NCBI GenBank assembly: GCA_035079385.1 | Contig: JAVHKY010000029.1 | Span: 10,540,001 to 10,604,000, forward strand | Source: Aspidiotus rigidus | Taxonomy: Eukaryota; Arthropoda; Insecta; Hemiptera; Diaspididae | Length of the DNA: 64,000 bases | Direction of reading: 5' to 3' | Shown: piece by piece, positions 1-10,403 of the stretch | Position numbering within the stretch: position 1 is the stretch's first letter | Layout of the letters: each line of letters starts with the position of its first letter | Made by a program: the position numbers and the translations under genes | Notes under the pieces: generated by a model | Told to the model about the DNA's origin: nothing | Seen by the model: only the letters and a program-made list of their open reading frames with translations | The model's database searches: none

Positions 1-1064
1 AATTATAATTGGAGAATTTTAAGCTATAAAAGGGGGAATTTTAAAAATTTTGTATATCAAGCTACAATATTATGATGGGAAAAGCACGTTCAAAAAATAT
101 ATGATAGAAGGGAGACATGTAATGACCTTCAAGCGATTGATAGTGGGGGGTTACTTGAAAGATGTCAGGTTTGAAGCTATTTAAGATGGGATAGGTATAC
201 GTAAGAAAATTTCAAAGTAATAGGAGAGAACTTGACCTAATAAGATCTCAAGGTGGTGAGGAACAAAGTTCACTCTACTTGAGACGACAAAAAGCAAAAA
301 ATGACACTTACATTTGAATGGAAAGAGTATCTCGTATTCTGAGCCCCAATTTTGGATCCAACTAGTTGGAGCAACAGGTTCGGAACATCGAGGACTGAGA
401 CGACTGGCGGAGAATGGTCACGGGAATTAGTCATGAGCAATGGACGGATGGTGATGATAAAATAAGTCTAAAATACAGTCTAGAGCACTGCGGAAAACAA
501 AATTTCACCTCACTTCCAACCAATATTCTTCCATAAGATGAGTCTATCAATTTATTCATACTTCCAAACTTCTTTTCATGACAGCCAATTTTATGGCAGT
601 GGGGAGAGAGAAGATTTGACTAAAACGTTGGCCATCTTTGTGGCAAAATTTTGATTCTAGGAGAGACAGGATGGAGACGGAACCTCAGTTTCTCGCACTC
701 TCATTATGGAACAGAGTAATGGAAGTATGGAACCCTCCTAAAATGTATGATTTTGCGTTATTCAATGATCAGCAAAGGCAGACTCATCTACGCAGTTATG
801 GATTTACCACCCTCGATGCATGCTCTTTCCCCCTAATTTTAAGTTGACCACCACTTTCGCCTACACGTACTCATCCACAATCCTGAATCTATTTTTATAA
901 CCCCCACTCAACTCATTATTAGGGATGAGGTCAGAAGAGTAATAGGCTGGTTCAAAACCAAGAAGTTTGGGAACCCGAGTTCCAAACCATCGAATGGGCC
1001 CGAGTTTTTACAGTGTGTCCGAAGAATGTAGTGAGTTCGTCCTCGAGATGAAAGTAAAAAATGC
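1..1064. other. No gene recognised; AT-rich flank
   Basis: I see no coding signal here. The first 200 bases contain phrases such as AGCTATAAAAGGGGGAATTT that resemble the body of dispersed repeat R1 (better copies near 26.7 and 40 kb). An open frame at about 638-847 has no recognisable motif and is probably chance. Confidence 0.4.
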
Positions 1065-1775
1065 TTGCGCAACACACGACTTTTCACCTTTACCTACAAT
1101 CAAGTTTTTTGCCTAAACGTTAACTCTAATACTCCAATTCATTCAGTGGATCGTTCTCTCAATAAGACACACACTCACATCCTCACCATCTCTCGCCCCT
1201 CTAATTCATTCGCAATCATCTCCGATTTCCTAGCATCTTCTAATGTTGGTTATTGTAGACTTACACACGCACCCATCTCATCCATCGCTCATGCTCTCAT
1301 TGCGATTCCGATACCTCCCCCCCCAATCATTCAATATATCTCTCCTGTCCCAAATTAGTTTCACTCCCAAACTCCTGACTTATCTCTCACAATCACGTAG
1401 AAGCACTATCAGACGACTCTCCCTTTGTCCTCAACATCTTTTAATTCTTCCAACAATCAAATTCTTTTTTCCACATCTACACTTTTTAAAACCACTGAGC
1501 TCATAGCTCTGTGACACTCTCTTAGTAACTCGTTAATTAAAAAAAAAAATTAAAAAAAATTAAAATTAAATAATTTTCACCTCTGCCTACAAGCGCTTAA
1601 ATCCTATCTTCATAACTTCAAATTATTCTATAAATCGTTCTCTCAATAAGGCTCACATATATCCTTACCATTTCTCGCTCCACTACTCATAATTCATTCT
1701 TGATCATCTCCCCGAGCATCGTTCTATGTTATTTCCAGCTGCTCTTCTCTTCAACCAATCCTAATTTGTATTTAC
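1065..1775 (+). repeat. Dispersed repeat R2, + copy
   Basis: Two similar modules (about 1075-1510 and 1575-1775) each carry a phrase like TTCACCT(T/C)TRCCTACAA followed by CGTTCTCTCAATAAG and a T/C-rich stretch. They are joined by an A-rich tract near 1541-1575. The reverse complement of the same two modules, in the mirrored order expected for one inverted element, lies at about 37060-37815. The long open frames here (1065-1358, 1243-1506) come from T/C-rich repeat sequence and show no protein motif. The class of element is not known; no terminal repeats or target duplication were resolved. Confidence 0.6.
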
Positions 1776-2149
1776 ACTCACCCTAGACTCACACACACAC
1801 ACATACACTTCTCATCCCTCATTTCACGCCTGAAATTTTTTTGATGACGTAGCGATGATCTATGATCTCTAAAACGTCGATAATGTTCATTTCCCCCTCA
1901 TTCTGCCACAACTGTGACGGATGTAGAACTCGCTTTTCTACGAAAAGTCGGTAAAAATCCGAGGTTCTTATGAACAAGGTTGACAGTAAAAAGAACCAGA
2001 GTGCCACTACGATCTATCTAACACTCGAATCGATAAGGTTCTGAGTCCCTTGTATTATGGTGTATGTAATCTGGAAGTGAGAATTTTTCGAAATCCTCTT
2101 CCTTCCCAACATATATTATGACTTGAATGTCAAAATTTTGTTTTAAGTC
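1776..2149. other. Intergenic, nothing recognised
   Basis: CA-rich simple sequence near 1790-1805 is followed by unremarkable DNA. A short minus-strand open frame (1819-2007) has no recognisable motif. Confidence 0.3.
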
Positions 2150-2400
2150 CCTATCCTATCATATATAGCTCGAGGGTCAACATTTTTCCATGTTTGACAA
2201 CGTACGATGCACGGCAAATTTTTCGAAAAACCTTCCATAGAACAGGTTTCCTGTTAAAAAAAAGACAACTACCGATCAAGACGCTTTACGGGTCAAGCAT
2301 AAGGCCAGGCGCTCCATGCTTGAGAAAGGGAGAGCTAGAATTGCCGAGAGCGAGCTGGGTAAATGGACAACCCGTGCGTTAATACGCGACTTTTATAAGT
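2150..2400 (+). repeat. Dispersed repeat R1 fragment
   Basis: Contains the R1 hallmarks: a CCTATCATATATAGCTCGAGGG phrase at about 2153-2175 and the palindromic AACAGGTTTCCTGTT near 2242. Related modules occur near 6.2, 26-27, 40, 41.5 and 45.6-46 kb. The following 2400-2780 bases hold nothing I can identify. Confidence 0.5.
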
Positions 2401-2779
2401 GGATGAACCGAGACCATGGTCAGTTGAACTTTCACCCGAAGTTGAAGAAAGTTGAGTAGGTAACGTCTTCGCTGCACTGCAACCAAGGACAGGACGACAG
2501 ACCACAAAACCCCTTATCTGAGTGTGAGACGGGGGGACGTGAGCAGGGCAAGCTTAGTCGGTTTGTTCAAGAGGCTGGGGTAGATGAAGCGCCTACTCCA
2601 AGTGTTTTTTATGGGGGTGGGTAGAAAACACTCACGTAACGAGTTATAAAGTTTTTATTACTAAAATACAAATTCAACATGACCGGTTTCGTACGACGGC
2701 GTCGAATATCATCTGGACGTACCCACGAGGAATCCGTCTTATTCATCTTACTCCAAGTAGCCTGGTAGCCACCATATAG

Positions 2780-3900
2780 GTTCCAAAGAAGCATATTTTT
2801 TGCAGCCACCGTCATGAAGAAGAAGATGAATGTAAATTTGATGAGAAATTTTTCGAGTCCCTTGAGGAAATGGGGATCCCATATTTCAGAAATGTTTACG
2901 TCCAATCGGTTCCCTTCAGGCTGGGTGTTCTTGAGTCACGTCTACTATTGGCACAGGTACGTTGACGCCATTTTGTATGCGCGACCAGCCATGCAGAGCC
3001 CCTTAATGATTTCCTTGCATATTCAAACAGCCGATACCGTTCATAAAATTCACATTGAAAGTTGGCGGCACCTCAATAAGCTTCTTGGGCTCGTCTATCT
3101 CTGTTAGAGACGGTATCTATGAGTTTGGTAATCATAGGAAAGAAACATCGACCGAAACTGTAATCCTCGGGTCGTCATTTTTTACTGTTGGCCCCAAGAT
3201 GGTTACGTTCAACAGGTTAATTCACCCTTTGAGTCAGGCTGATTGCCAAAAGCATTGATGACGATCAAACACCTGGCTAGAGTGAATCAGGTCAACTTGG
3301 ATATTGATTTTATAGTCCGTAGGAGGCTTACTACTTCACTCCCCCCCCCCCCGGAAATCACACTATAAACCGTTGGATTGGACTCCGGTTTTCTGAAAAA
3401 GTTTTCGTTACAATTGAGTCGCGTCCTCCGTCCTTTTATAACCCCTCCATAATTTAAAGTCTATATGTTAAATTGAAGAACCCCGTTCTAATGGTCGAGA
3501 AGGGTGGCGTATATAACGAACAGCCTTTAATGTTTGCCCTGGATTCTGTCTATGAATGACTGGCCGTCAACTCCTGATTAGAGTGGCTGTTTCGCATGTG
3601 TGGACCTGTGCTGCAGAGCTCCTTAGTGATTTTTTCGGATGGATGTTTGTGGTTCCTCAAAAACTTGTTGGACTTGCCCACCTATTATTTTCTTATTGTA
3701 ACCCACGGTTTATCATCGAAGGTGGGAGGTAGGTAATACAAAAGATTCGGCCGTCGTCGATTGTTTTATGGAAAATGGTCACAAGTTTGAAGAGGGGTCG
3801 GAAGTCCTTCTTCACAGGGAGCTTTATCACTCTGCGACGACGAACTGCTCGAAGGGATTTTCGAATTTCGTGAATTTGTTGTATCACCATTATTATAACC
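2780..3900 (+). pseudogene. Penelope-like retroelement relic (PLE-A)
   Basis: Degenerate reverse transcriptase and GIY-YIG remains. At about 2935-2985 the frame reads YYWHRYVDAILY, the RT catalytic motif (normally YVDD) with the second Asp replaced by Ala. Downstream follow the region corresponding to KxTxEVGGxxINFLxLSI and YRKETSTD of the complete copy at 32.7-34.4 kb, then at 3530-3600 a broken GIY-YIG (CPGF..MTGRQL) and at 3740-3820 its C-terminal part (ENGHKFEEGSEVLLHRE). Several frameshifts and stops, and a poly-C run near 3342, show that it is dead. The element would have copied itself by target-primed reverse transcription. Confidence 0.8.
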
Positions 3901-4000
3901 AAAAATAGAGAATATTAACTACCAAAGACGAAAAAGTTTCTCCTGAGTCTGACGTGCTTCTCTCTTCTATACGTATTATAATTGTTAACAGCGCCTAATT
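3818..4000 (+). repeat. Duplicated segment shared with 24417-24600
   Basis: From TTTATCACTCTGCGACGACG onward this segment is repeated in direct orientation near 24417. It directly follows the PLE-A relic, so it may be PLE 3' sequence or flanking DNA carried with it. The bases after it, to about 4230, are AT-rich without recognised content. Confidence 0.6.
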
Positions 4001-4229
4001 TTGACCATATAGGCTTTCTATCCGTATTCGATTTCACATATGTTTTACCGTCGTCGTGAGAAAAATAAAGTACCGTTAGGTTTTATTTTCGTTTTATTGT
4101 ATTGTTCGCTCTTGATTCGTTGTTGTTTGTTCTTGTAACTTAGTTCGTTTTACTCGTTCGTTCGTAAAATTTTAAAATAATAATTATACCTACTCGTCGT
4201 TTATTTGTTTTCTTTATAAATTTTGTCCT

Positions 4230-4426
4230 ACAATAATATATTGAAACATACATCTATAATACCCGGACCATTATTTAGAAAAATGTATATGAAACAGGTT
4301 CTTCGTTTGCCTCCATTAACGCAGTAGAAGTTTTTTCTTACCATTTCCTCTCTTGTTAAGTGATATTTTCGAAACGTAGTCGTGAGTTTCTCGTGCAATT
4401 CAGTCTCAATACTATTCTCCCTTGTG
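4230..4426 (+). promoter_or_regulatory. Conserved 5' flank of EcKL copy 1
   Basis: This upstream block is conserved in all three EcKL copies (about 12715-12932 and 17695-17894): an ATCTATAATASCCGGAYCAT phrase, ATGAAACAGGTTC, and CAATTCAGTCTCAAT just before the start codon. TTCAGTCTC near 4400 fits the arthropod initiator consensus (TCAGTY), which would leave a 5' leader of only about 25 bases. In copies 2 and 3 a TATTTA-like box lies roughly 27 bases upstream of another candidate initiator (ATCAGTTTC). Promoter function is inferred from conservation and motif only. Confidence 0.35.
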
Positions 4427-5662
4427 ATGGATTCAATGATCGACTACGTGTTGCAGAATACTCTCAAAACTCACGTAGATGTGTTTGGAAAGAAATGTTC
4501 TTATATCGGATTCGAGACTGATGGTGAGTCTGTTGAAAAGTCTGGTTTTAAATCGAAAGCCTTATCAGTTCGTATTTCATATCGTCGCGAAAACGAGATA
4601 GACGTACAACGTTCGGATCATCTTTTCTTAAAGAAGAAACCCGACGTCATTTTCGGAAGTGAATATTTTTCCAGCCTACCATTCATAAACGAAATGTTTT
4701 TTTATTCGAAAATACTACCATTCTCCGTTAACGTTAACGCGGATGTTCGATATCTGTTTCCCAAGTGCTACAGCAGTCTGATGCAGTACAATTGTGACTC
4801 GGACGATGCTGTGATAGTGTTCGAAAATTTAAAAGCTAACGGTTACCAGTCGTCAATGAAATCCTTTCTCAATTACGACCATCTAAGCTTGATGATGAGA
4901 AAACTGGGCGAGTTTCACGCATTTTCGTATCGCGCTCGAGAACAGAATCCAAAAGATTTGTATTCGATGACGTTCTGCGCGTTGCAAACGAACTTTTTCA
5001 TTTTGAAGCAGCGCGATGATTTAGGGCTCTGCCTACAAAAAGCGACCAAAGGCGTCTTGAATAATCCTGATTACAAATTAAAACACCAAAAGGTGCTCGA
5101 TATCGTGAGTAAGTGTGATGAAATTTTACTCGCCTTATGCACCGGAGGAAATATGAATAACCCCACTCACGTTTTGTGTCACGGCGATTTTTTAAGCAGT
5201 AACATTCTCTTTAAATACGACCCAACGGGCAAACCGATTGATCTTAAACTGGTCGATCTGGGGGATTGGAAATTTGGATCCCCAGTACTGGATGTGGCGC
5301 TGGTGTTGTACTTGAACGCCGATCAGAGAATGAGAGATGAACACTGGGATGATTTGATTTGCGAATACTATGCGGCCCTCGAAAGGGGCTTCCCCTCAAC
5401 TAAGATACCTTCGAAAGACTTGATTTTGAAGGAATTTGAAACAACAGCGATTTACGCGTATTTTATTGCTTGTGGCTATCTGCCTTTGTTGATAGCGGAA
5501 GACAATGGTGAAATGCCGGAATATTCGGCCCTCACGAATTTGAAGGATAAATTGCGCGCGGATGAATCGCATGCGTTATTCGATATGATATGGGCTCAAG
5601 AGAAAACTACGACCGCTATAACAAATGTCTTACAAGACATTATAAATCGCAATTTTTTATGA
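4427..5662 (+). CDS. EcKL family kinase, copy 1
   Basis: Intronless 411-residue protein of the EcKL/CHK kinase-like family, related to choline kinases and aminoglycoside phosphotransferases. Family members are thought to phosphorylate small molecules, ecdysteroid 22-kinase being the known example; the substrate here is unknown. Key motifs: the catalytic loop LCHGDFLSSNILF (His-x-Asp ... Asn), and the metal-binding VDLGDWKFGSPVLD, followed by the family-typical RMRDEHWDDLICEYY. No signal peptide or membrane segment is evident, so it is probably cytosolic. I start at ATG 4427 because copies 2 and 3 start at the aligned ATG; an in-frame GTG extends 15 codons upstream but is in the conserved leader. 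This copy differs from the other two in two blocks: just after FCALQT (about residue 185 on) and the C-terminal region starting at YFIACGYLPLL. Intact, so probably functional. Confidence 0.93.
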   Translation: MDSMIDYVLQNTLKTHVDVFGKKCSYIGFETDGESVEKSGFKSKALSVRISYRRENEIDVQRSDHLFLKKKPDVIFGSEYFSSLPFINEMFFYSKILPFSVNVNADVRYLFPKCYSSLMQYNCDSDDAVIVFENLKANGYQSSMKSFLNYDHLSLMMRKLGEFHAFSYRAREQNPKDLYSMTFCALQTNFFILKQRDDLGLCLQKATKGVLNNPDYKLKHQKVLDIVSKCDEILLALCTGGNMNNPTHVLCHGDFLSSNILFKYDPTGKPIDLKLVDLGDWKFGSPVLDVALVLYLNADQRMRDEHWDDLICEYYAALERGFPSTKIPSKDLILKEFETTAIYAYFIACGYLPLLIAEDNGEMPEYSALTNLKDKLRADESHALFDMIWAQEKTTTAITNVLQDIINRNFL

Positions 5663-5697
5663 TCTTTTCATGTCAAAAAGTAGCATAAAAATTATTC

Positions 5698-5703
5698 AAT
5701 AAA
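5698..5703 (+). other. Poly(A) signal AATAAA of EcKL copy 1
   Basis: AATAAA 35 bases after the stop codon. The same hexamer occurs at the equivalent place in both other copies, which supports a short 3' UTR. Confidence 0.7.
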
Positions 5704-5829
5704 GGTGAATGGTGAATGTTGTGGTTTCTTTACAGATACAAGAAAATGTTCAAGAATGAAAGAAGAGTCGTTCTTATAATAACCAATCTTCTTGATTACA
5801 ATATCTCGGTCCGCGATTGGTGAACAATT

Positions 5830-6990
5830 TAACTGTTTTCACTCATCTTACTCTAATCCCATTTTGGCGCTCATCTCAAATCTCAAGCCCTCAGAACCTA
5901 TTTTGTCATAAACTTCCCGTTGGTCGACCCCTATCTGTGACCTACGTCTCTTTCTTACTGAGATTTCGTAGACAATACAAATAACACATCAACAAAATAT
6001 TTCCCTTCCACCTTTTCTGGTACACGGACGGGGAAAAATCGGGACCCATAATCGGATATGCAGCTTCCATTCAGAGTAACATCTCCTGCTTCCGTATGAG
6101 AAACCAGGCTTCTATATTCACCACTGGACTTCCTGCTACCCGCTAATCACCTTCCAACGAATTTTTAACAGGGAACCTGTTTTATGGGGGCTTTTTGAGA
6201 AATTTGCCGTTCGCCGCCCGCCCTCCAGGAAAAAACTTTGAAAAATTTCGACTCTCGAGCTATCATATATAGCTGGAGATTCGAGAAAAATTTGGGCTCT
6301 AAAACTATATTATACTAGGCTTACAGCAGGTCTAGGCCTCCTTCATACTAGCTTTATCTAGATCTAGGCTTCCTTGAATTTTCAATACCAAATTCCATTT
6401 GACTCATAAAACAGTTTCCCTGCGTTCGTCGTTTAACTTCGTTAAGGAAGCCGTCGTTTTTGTACTATCTGATTCTTTGTCATCCCAACTTGCTATAGAA
6501 GACCCTCGTTATATATCTTCCATGAAATCATCATTCGTATTCACACGCGTGAAGCTGTTCTTCATTCTATATCTCTTTTCTGTGGAAACCGTGACTCATC
6601 GACCTTAAGGAACACGATGCAGAAAACGTTTCCGCAATGGAGTCCAGCTGCATGAGTGACATCTTTTTATCTCGTACGATCTCAATTCTATTTACTGCTC
6701 CCTCATTTCCTCTTCCTGGCATGATTTCTGGCCCTCTTCATTCCCCAACAAGCAGCGATCTATTGAAAAATCTCCAACTCCTTGATCTTCTTCAATCTGC
6801 CTCCGTCGTTGAGAAGGAGTCATCGCAGCTGGTGTCAAAATGACCATACCCGTTTCATCAACTCTCTTACTTTTTTACACCCGCTCACCTCCTCATGTCC
6901 ATACTGCAATGCTTCTCCTCTTGCCCAGCTCTCGAGACCTTTCTGGCGTCGCCATTCTGCTTCTCTCTTTATCTTAAACTCCCTCTCCCC
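5830..6990 (+). repeat. Dispersed repeat R3 downstream of EcKL copy 1
   Basis: Non-coding sequence also found after EcKL copy 2 (15280-15595) and copy 3 (19545-20195), and inverted at about 25200-25860. Shared phrases include CTTCCCGTTGGTCGACCCCTAT, the stretch TTCCACCTTTTCTGGTACAC, and CCTGGCATGATTTCTGGCCC. Here it is interrupted by an R1 segment (6165-6440). Open frames in it (6637-6843, 6782-7006) have no recognisable protein motif, are broken in the paralogues and are probably not genes. Confidence 0.65.
6165..6440 (+). repeat. R1 segment inside R3
   Basis: Begins with the palindrome AACAGGGAACCTGTT followed by TTATGGGGGCTTTTTGAGAA, a CG-rich stretch (GCCGTTCGCCGCCCGCCCTC), then ACTCTCGAGCTATCATATAT, and ends near CATAAAACAGTTTCCCTGCG. 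This layout (AACAGG palindrome, CG-rich core, ATCATATATAG, second AACAG motif) recurs in the other R1 copies. Confidence 0.6.
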
Positions 6991-7014
6991 TGTTATTATT
7001 GAGTAATTCCAGCC

Positions 7015-7415
7015 GCGTATTATTGTAAAGTTGAATTCAATCGCGATAAATTGACCCAGAAGAGATGAAAGTTTGGGCTACCGCCTTTTAAAAGTGAAGT
7101 GACCCTGGCTAATATTGTGCCTGATATGATAGTGAAGATCTGGCCTGGCGTGAATACAAAAAAATTGCCCCGAAATGGTGTGCAACACCCGCCTTCCCTT
7201 GCCGGCATAAGTAATGCTGCGAGTGATTTGATCAAAGCCTTGAAGAGGACGATCAGGGAGGAGAGATTGAAACTCACGAAGGCTGATGAGGGAAATGCCA
7301 CTGTAGCTATGGAGAAGTCCTCCTACGTCTCTAAGGTTTATAACGTGCTCATCGTGACAGATAGGCTGAAAAATGTAAGTCTTCCCGCGCATCCGACTTG
7401 ATGGTCCTTTGATAC
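7015..7415 (+). pseudogene. PLE-A N-terminal fragment
   Basis: Encodes a piece matching the N-terminal region of the complete PLE-A frame at 32730: VKIWPG, PPSLAGISNAASDLIK, LTKADEGNATV and MEKSSYVSKVY, versus VKIGPG, ISNACSEVIK, LTKADKSNAVV and MEKSSYVSGVH there. It stops abruptly where the RT domain should begin. A closely similar piece lies at 20196-20570 after EcKL copy 3, so it belongs to the duplicated unit. It is interrupted downstream by the PLE-C insertion at about 7425-8062. Confidence 0.8.
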
Positions 7416-7424
7416 TGTTTAATT

Positions 7425-8062
7425 TTTTGAAAAAACTTGAAAAAAAATTTTGTTAATAAAAGAATAAAATTAAAACAATAATTTTGAATTTTATTTTTTA
7501 TTCTAATGTACATTAACCGCAGTATTGTACAGTTTTCGCGACGAGCGCTTTCGAGTGAACACTCATCATCGAGTCACAATAACAACTACTCCAAAAAACA
7601 CGCTCATGCAAGAAGGAAGCTGTGAGAATGGAAAGAGATTAAACTAGAAGTAACATGACTCATACAGGCCAGATATATCGAGAGTCTAGAAGGATATTAG
7701 GAATTATGAAGAAATCTCATTCGGCCTGACGAAGGGAACACATTATTTACGATATCAAATTTATCTGACTCAAGATGCTCATTAATTTCTAGCTTGTCTA
7801 AAGCGAGGCGGTTCTTTTCTCGACTCTCACCATGAAGTAAAAAAACCTTAACCTTTTTCATGGAATGTTTAGATTCTATAAGGTGTGCGGCAAAGGCCGA
7901 TGTATCTTTGTTGTTCTTCTGGAAGGCTTTGATATGTTCAACCTGTTTCTCCTGTGTACGTGGCATTGCAGTCACCACAAGCAATACGGTATACGCCACT
8001 CTTCTCCGATTTAGGAATAGGATCCTTCAAGTGAGAGAAGATTTTCTTCAGTGTGGTGAAGG
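7425..8062 (-). mobile_element. PLE-C 3' fragment (GIY-YIG domain)
   Basis: On the minus strand, about 8030-7700 encodes a GIY-YIG endonuclease domain: KSEKSGVYRIACGDCNATYT, then GETG followed by an in-frame stop, then KDTSAFAAHLIESKHSM and ALDKLEINEHL. It is followed by an A/T-rich tail to about 7425. The sequence differs from PLE-A and PLE-B, so it is a third PLE family. In the paralogous unit at 20575-20620 the flanking PLE-A sequence is continuous, so this piece appears to have inserted into unit 1. It is 5'-truncated and dead. Confidence 0.75.
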
Positions 8063-8065
8063 CGT

Positions 8066-9011
8066 AAAATCCCTAACCAACGTATGGGTGACTTGCTCGT
8101 TGAATCTTGTGTCTTTCATGAGGAATTGGGAAAATTTTCCGACCTTCTGAATGTTCATTTGTCCCCTTACTTGATTCTCCCTTAGGCTCCTCTATTTCAG
8201 AAGTGTTGCCCCTCGAGCCGGGTGTTCTTGAGTCACATCTACTATTGGCACAGGTACGTTGACGACGTTTTGTGTAGAACTCCTTAGTGAATTACATGCG
8301 TACTTAAATAGCCGATAGCTTTTCATAATATTTACTTTGGGAAGTGGTGGTTCCTCAATAAACTTCTTGTACTTATCCATCTTTCTTAGAGACGACGCGG
8401 CATCCATGAGTTCGGTATTTATACAGAAGAAACATCGATCGAGATTGTAATCCACGGATCGTCATTTTTTATTGTTGCACCCAAGATTACTGCGTCCAAC
8501 TGTTTAATTCACTCGTTGAGTCAAGCTGCTTTCCATAAAAAATTGATTACAATCAAATACCCGGCTAGAATGAATCAGGTCAACTTGGAGGAGGCGCACT
8601 AGAAAATTTCTCAATTCTACTACTTCCACCTCCCCCGGGAATTGCATTATGATAGCGGAGAACTTTAGATTGGACTCCATTTTCTGAACAAGTTTTCCTT
8701 GCAAATGGATCGCGTCCTCCACCCTTTTGGATTCCGGTCTGTCTCTAATAACCTCACCTCATAAAAATTCTATTTGTCAAATTAGAAGACCCCCCCCCCC
8801 CCATTCCAGTGACCAAAGGGAGTGTAATGATTGCTCTGGAGTCTATATAGGGAAGACTAGCCGTCAACTTCAAATTAGCGTGGCCGAGTATGGAAAGGCG
8901 GCGGAGAAAGGCAAGGTGGGAGAGTCGCCCTTCACGGATCATTTCATCGAAAGTGGTCACAACTTATGACGATCAAATACCTGGCTAGAGTGAATCAGGT
9001 AAACTTGGACA
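8066..9011 (+). pseudogene. PLE-A relic, RT and GIY-YIG pieces
   Basis: Resumes PLE-A after the PLE-C insertion. At 8075 the phrase CCAACGTATGGGTGACTTGC matches 20608 and the RT motif A region. At about 8228-8270 it reads ESHLLLAQVR in one frame and HVYYWHRYVDDVL in another, so the YVDD box is recognisable. Further pieces at 8390-8560 match the YRRNIDRD/HGSSFF region, and 8800-8960 is a GIY-YIG remnant (NDCSGVYIGKTSRQLQI). Multiple frameshifts and a poly-C run (8791-8802) disable it. Confidence 0.75.
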
Positions 9012-9270
9012 TTAGAACCTTTCCAAAGGCAAAGAACGTCATCAACAACGGTGCCGATAAACCACATGAGGAAGGAGGTAGAAACCAGACTGGAACACCT
9101 CACTCTCAAACTTCTTAAAGAAGACTTCCGAGACCAGGGAGCCAAGGGGAGAGCCTATCGGAACACCGATGTTCTTAGAGAAATTATAAATAAGATAACG
9201 AAGGTGACAAAAGTTGGGAGAAAGGCATAACTCAAGAAGGGTCATGAAGTCATCAACAAGTGGAGTAGGA
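9012..9270 (-). pseudogene. PLE-B RT segment in inverted orientation
   Basis: The minus strand (about 9240 down to 9040) reads an RT segment containing GVPIGSPLGSLVSEVF (motif B) up to FYLLPHVVYRHR (just before the YVDD box). The plus-strand continuation of the same RT starts immediately to the right, and roughly 70 bases (9040-9110 versus 9277-9350) are present in both orientations. This is the arrangement of a retroelement with an inverted 5' portion. Confidence 0.7.
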
Positions 9271-10389
9271 GGTGTGCTAGTCTGGTTTCTACCTCCTTCC
9301 TCACGTGGTTTATTGGCCAAGTTATTTGCCTTTGGAAAGGTTCTGTTTCGGAGCTTCAAGCTTTCCTTGCCTTTCTCAATGGCAGGTACCCCACCATCAA
9401 GTTTACCTTGGAGGTGGGAGGGTCTTCCATCAACTTTCTTGACCTCTCTATTTCTATTGTTGGTGGCGTCCATAGTTTTGGTATCTTCCGAAAAAATACT
9501 TGTACGCACATCTGTGTTCATGCCTACTTGTATTGCTCCACCCCCCATAAATTGGCCACCTTCAAAAGCTTCGTCCACCGTCTCCTTCCTATCCCTCTTT
9601 CTCCCCCGGCGTTCCTTGAAGAGGTATCTATCATCAAGCATCTTGCTCTTTCTAATGGTTTCGAGCTTGATATTGATAGGATGATTTGGAAAAAAAACCT
9701 ATTTCAAAAGCTTTAGATCGTACCACTTCTCTTCCCCGGTGTTTGTCTGGTTCTAGGAGGAAAGAAAAATGGGTTCGTATTTCGTTTTCTGGGAAGTTTT
9801 CTTCCAAACTTACCCGCCTCCTTAAGCCTTTTGGTTTTCGTCCTGCTTTTTATAATCCTAATACGGTTCGTACTCTTTTCTGTAGATCTAAAGATTCCAT
9901 CCCTATATCTGAGAGAAGTGGCGTCTACAAGCTTAAATGTTCTGGTTGTCCGGCTGTCTACATAGGGTAGACAGGCCGGCAACTTTGTACCAGGGTTCAG
10001 GAACACCTTGATGAAGTCGCTTCTACCTCCTTCCTCCTAAAAAAATCTGCTTTCGCCGAACACCTTTTGGAATCCGGCTACAATATTGAGTTGGATAACT
10101 CCATTCTGAGAGTTCCTTCCGTAGACGGTTGGCCCTCCAGCATGTTGAGATAGTTTGTCATGTGAATGATAATGATTAATGAGGTTATTGTTTTAAATCG
10201 TTTCTTTCCTGATAATGATCTCATTAGAAAGTTTTATGAGCTTCCTACCAACGATTTGTGATTCATCTCGGTTTTCTGTCACCACTGCCCTCGATAGTGA
10301 TTGTACTCGTACCTTCCTACATTTCTCACTTTTCTTTTAGTTTTCTGTTTGTGTTCTGTGCTCCTCTGAAGATGGTTATTTAATCGAAA
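9271..10389 (+). mobile_element. PLE-B 3' portion (RT C-terminus and GIY-YIG)
   Basis: Second PLE family. It starts within the RT near the YVDD box and continues through GRYPTIKFTLEVGGSSINFL and DLSISIVGGVHSFGIFRKNT to a GIY-YIG domain, SGVYKLKCSGCPAVYIG followed by an in-frame TAG, then GRQLCTRVQEHL in the same frame. The 3' non-coding tail ends at CTCTGAAGATGGTTATTTAA, a hammerhead-like motif. A paralogous copy sits at 16578-17613 upstream of EcKL copy 3, so PLE-B was part of the DNA duplicated with EcKL. Frameshifts make it non-functional. Confidence 0.8.
10360..10389 (+). ncRNA. Hammerhead-ribozyme-like motif in PLE-B tail
   Basis: CTCTGAAGATGGTTATTTAATCGAAA resembles the hammerhead core (CUGAUGA, short helix II, GAAA) known from Penelope-like elements, with an extra base in the first box. 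The short pairing around TTATTTAA would be helix II. The equivalent position in the copy at about 17590-17613 is similar. Ribozyme activity is not shown by the sequence. Confidence 0.35.
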
Positions 10390-10403
10390 CACTGAGAGAA
10401 ATA
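10390..10403 (+). repeat. Left terminal inverted repeat
   Basis: CACTGAGAGAAATA, perfectly inverted at 12627-12640; beyond 14 bases the match becomes patchy. Confidence 0.8.

Noticed and set aside
1065..1506. Two plus-strand frames near the left end
   Set aside because: T/C-rich repeat R2; the inverted copy at 37.1-37.8 kb does not keep the frames.
4382..4426. N-terminal extension of EcKL copy 1 from an upstream in-frame GTG
   Set aside because: It lies in a leader block conserved at DNA level in all three copies; copies 2 and 3 have different reading there, and the shared ATG gives aligned proteins.
9042..9641. 199-codon minus-strand frame as one gene
   Set aside because: Its right part is antisense to the plus-strand PLE-B RT; only 9042-9240 is a real (inverted) RT segment.
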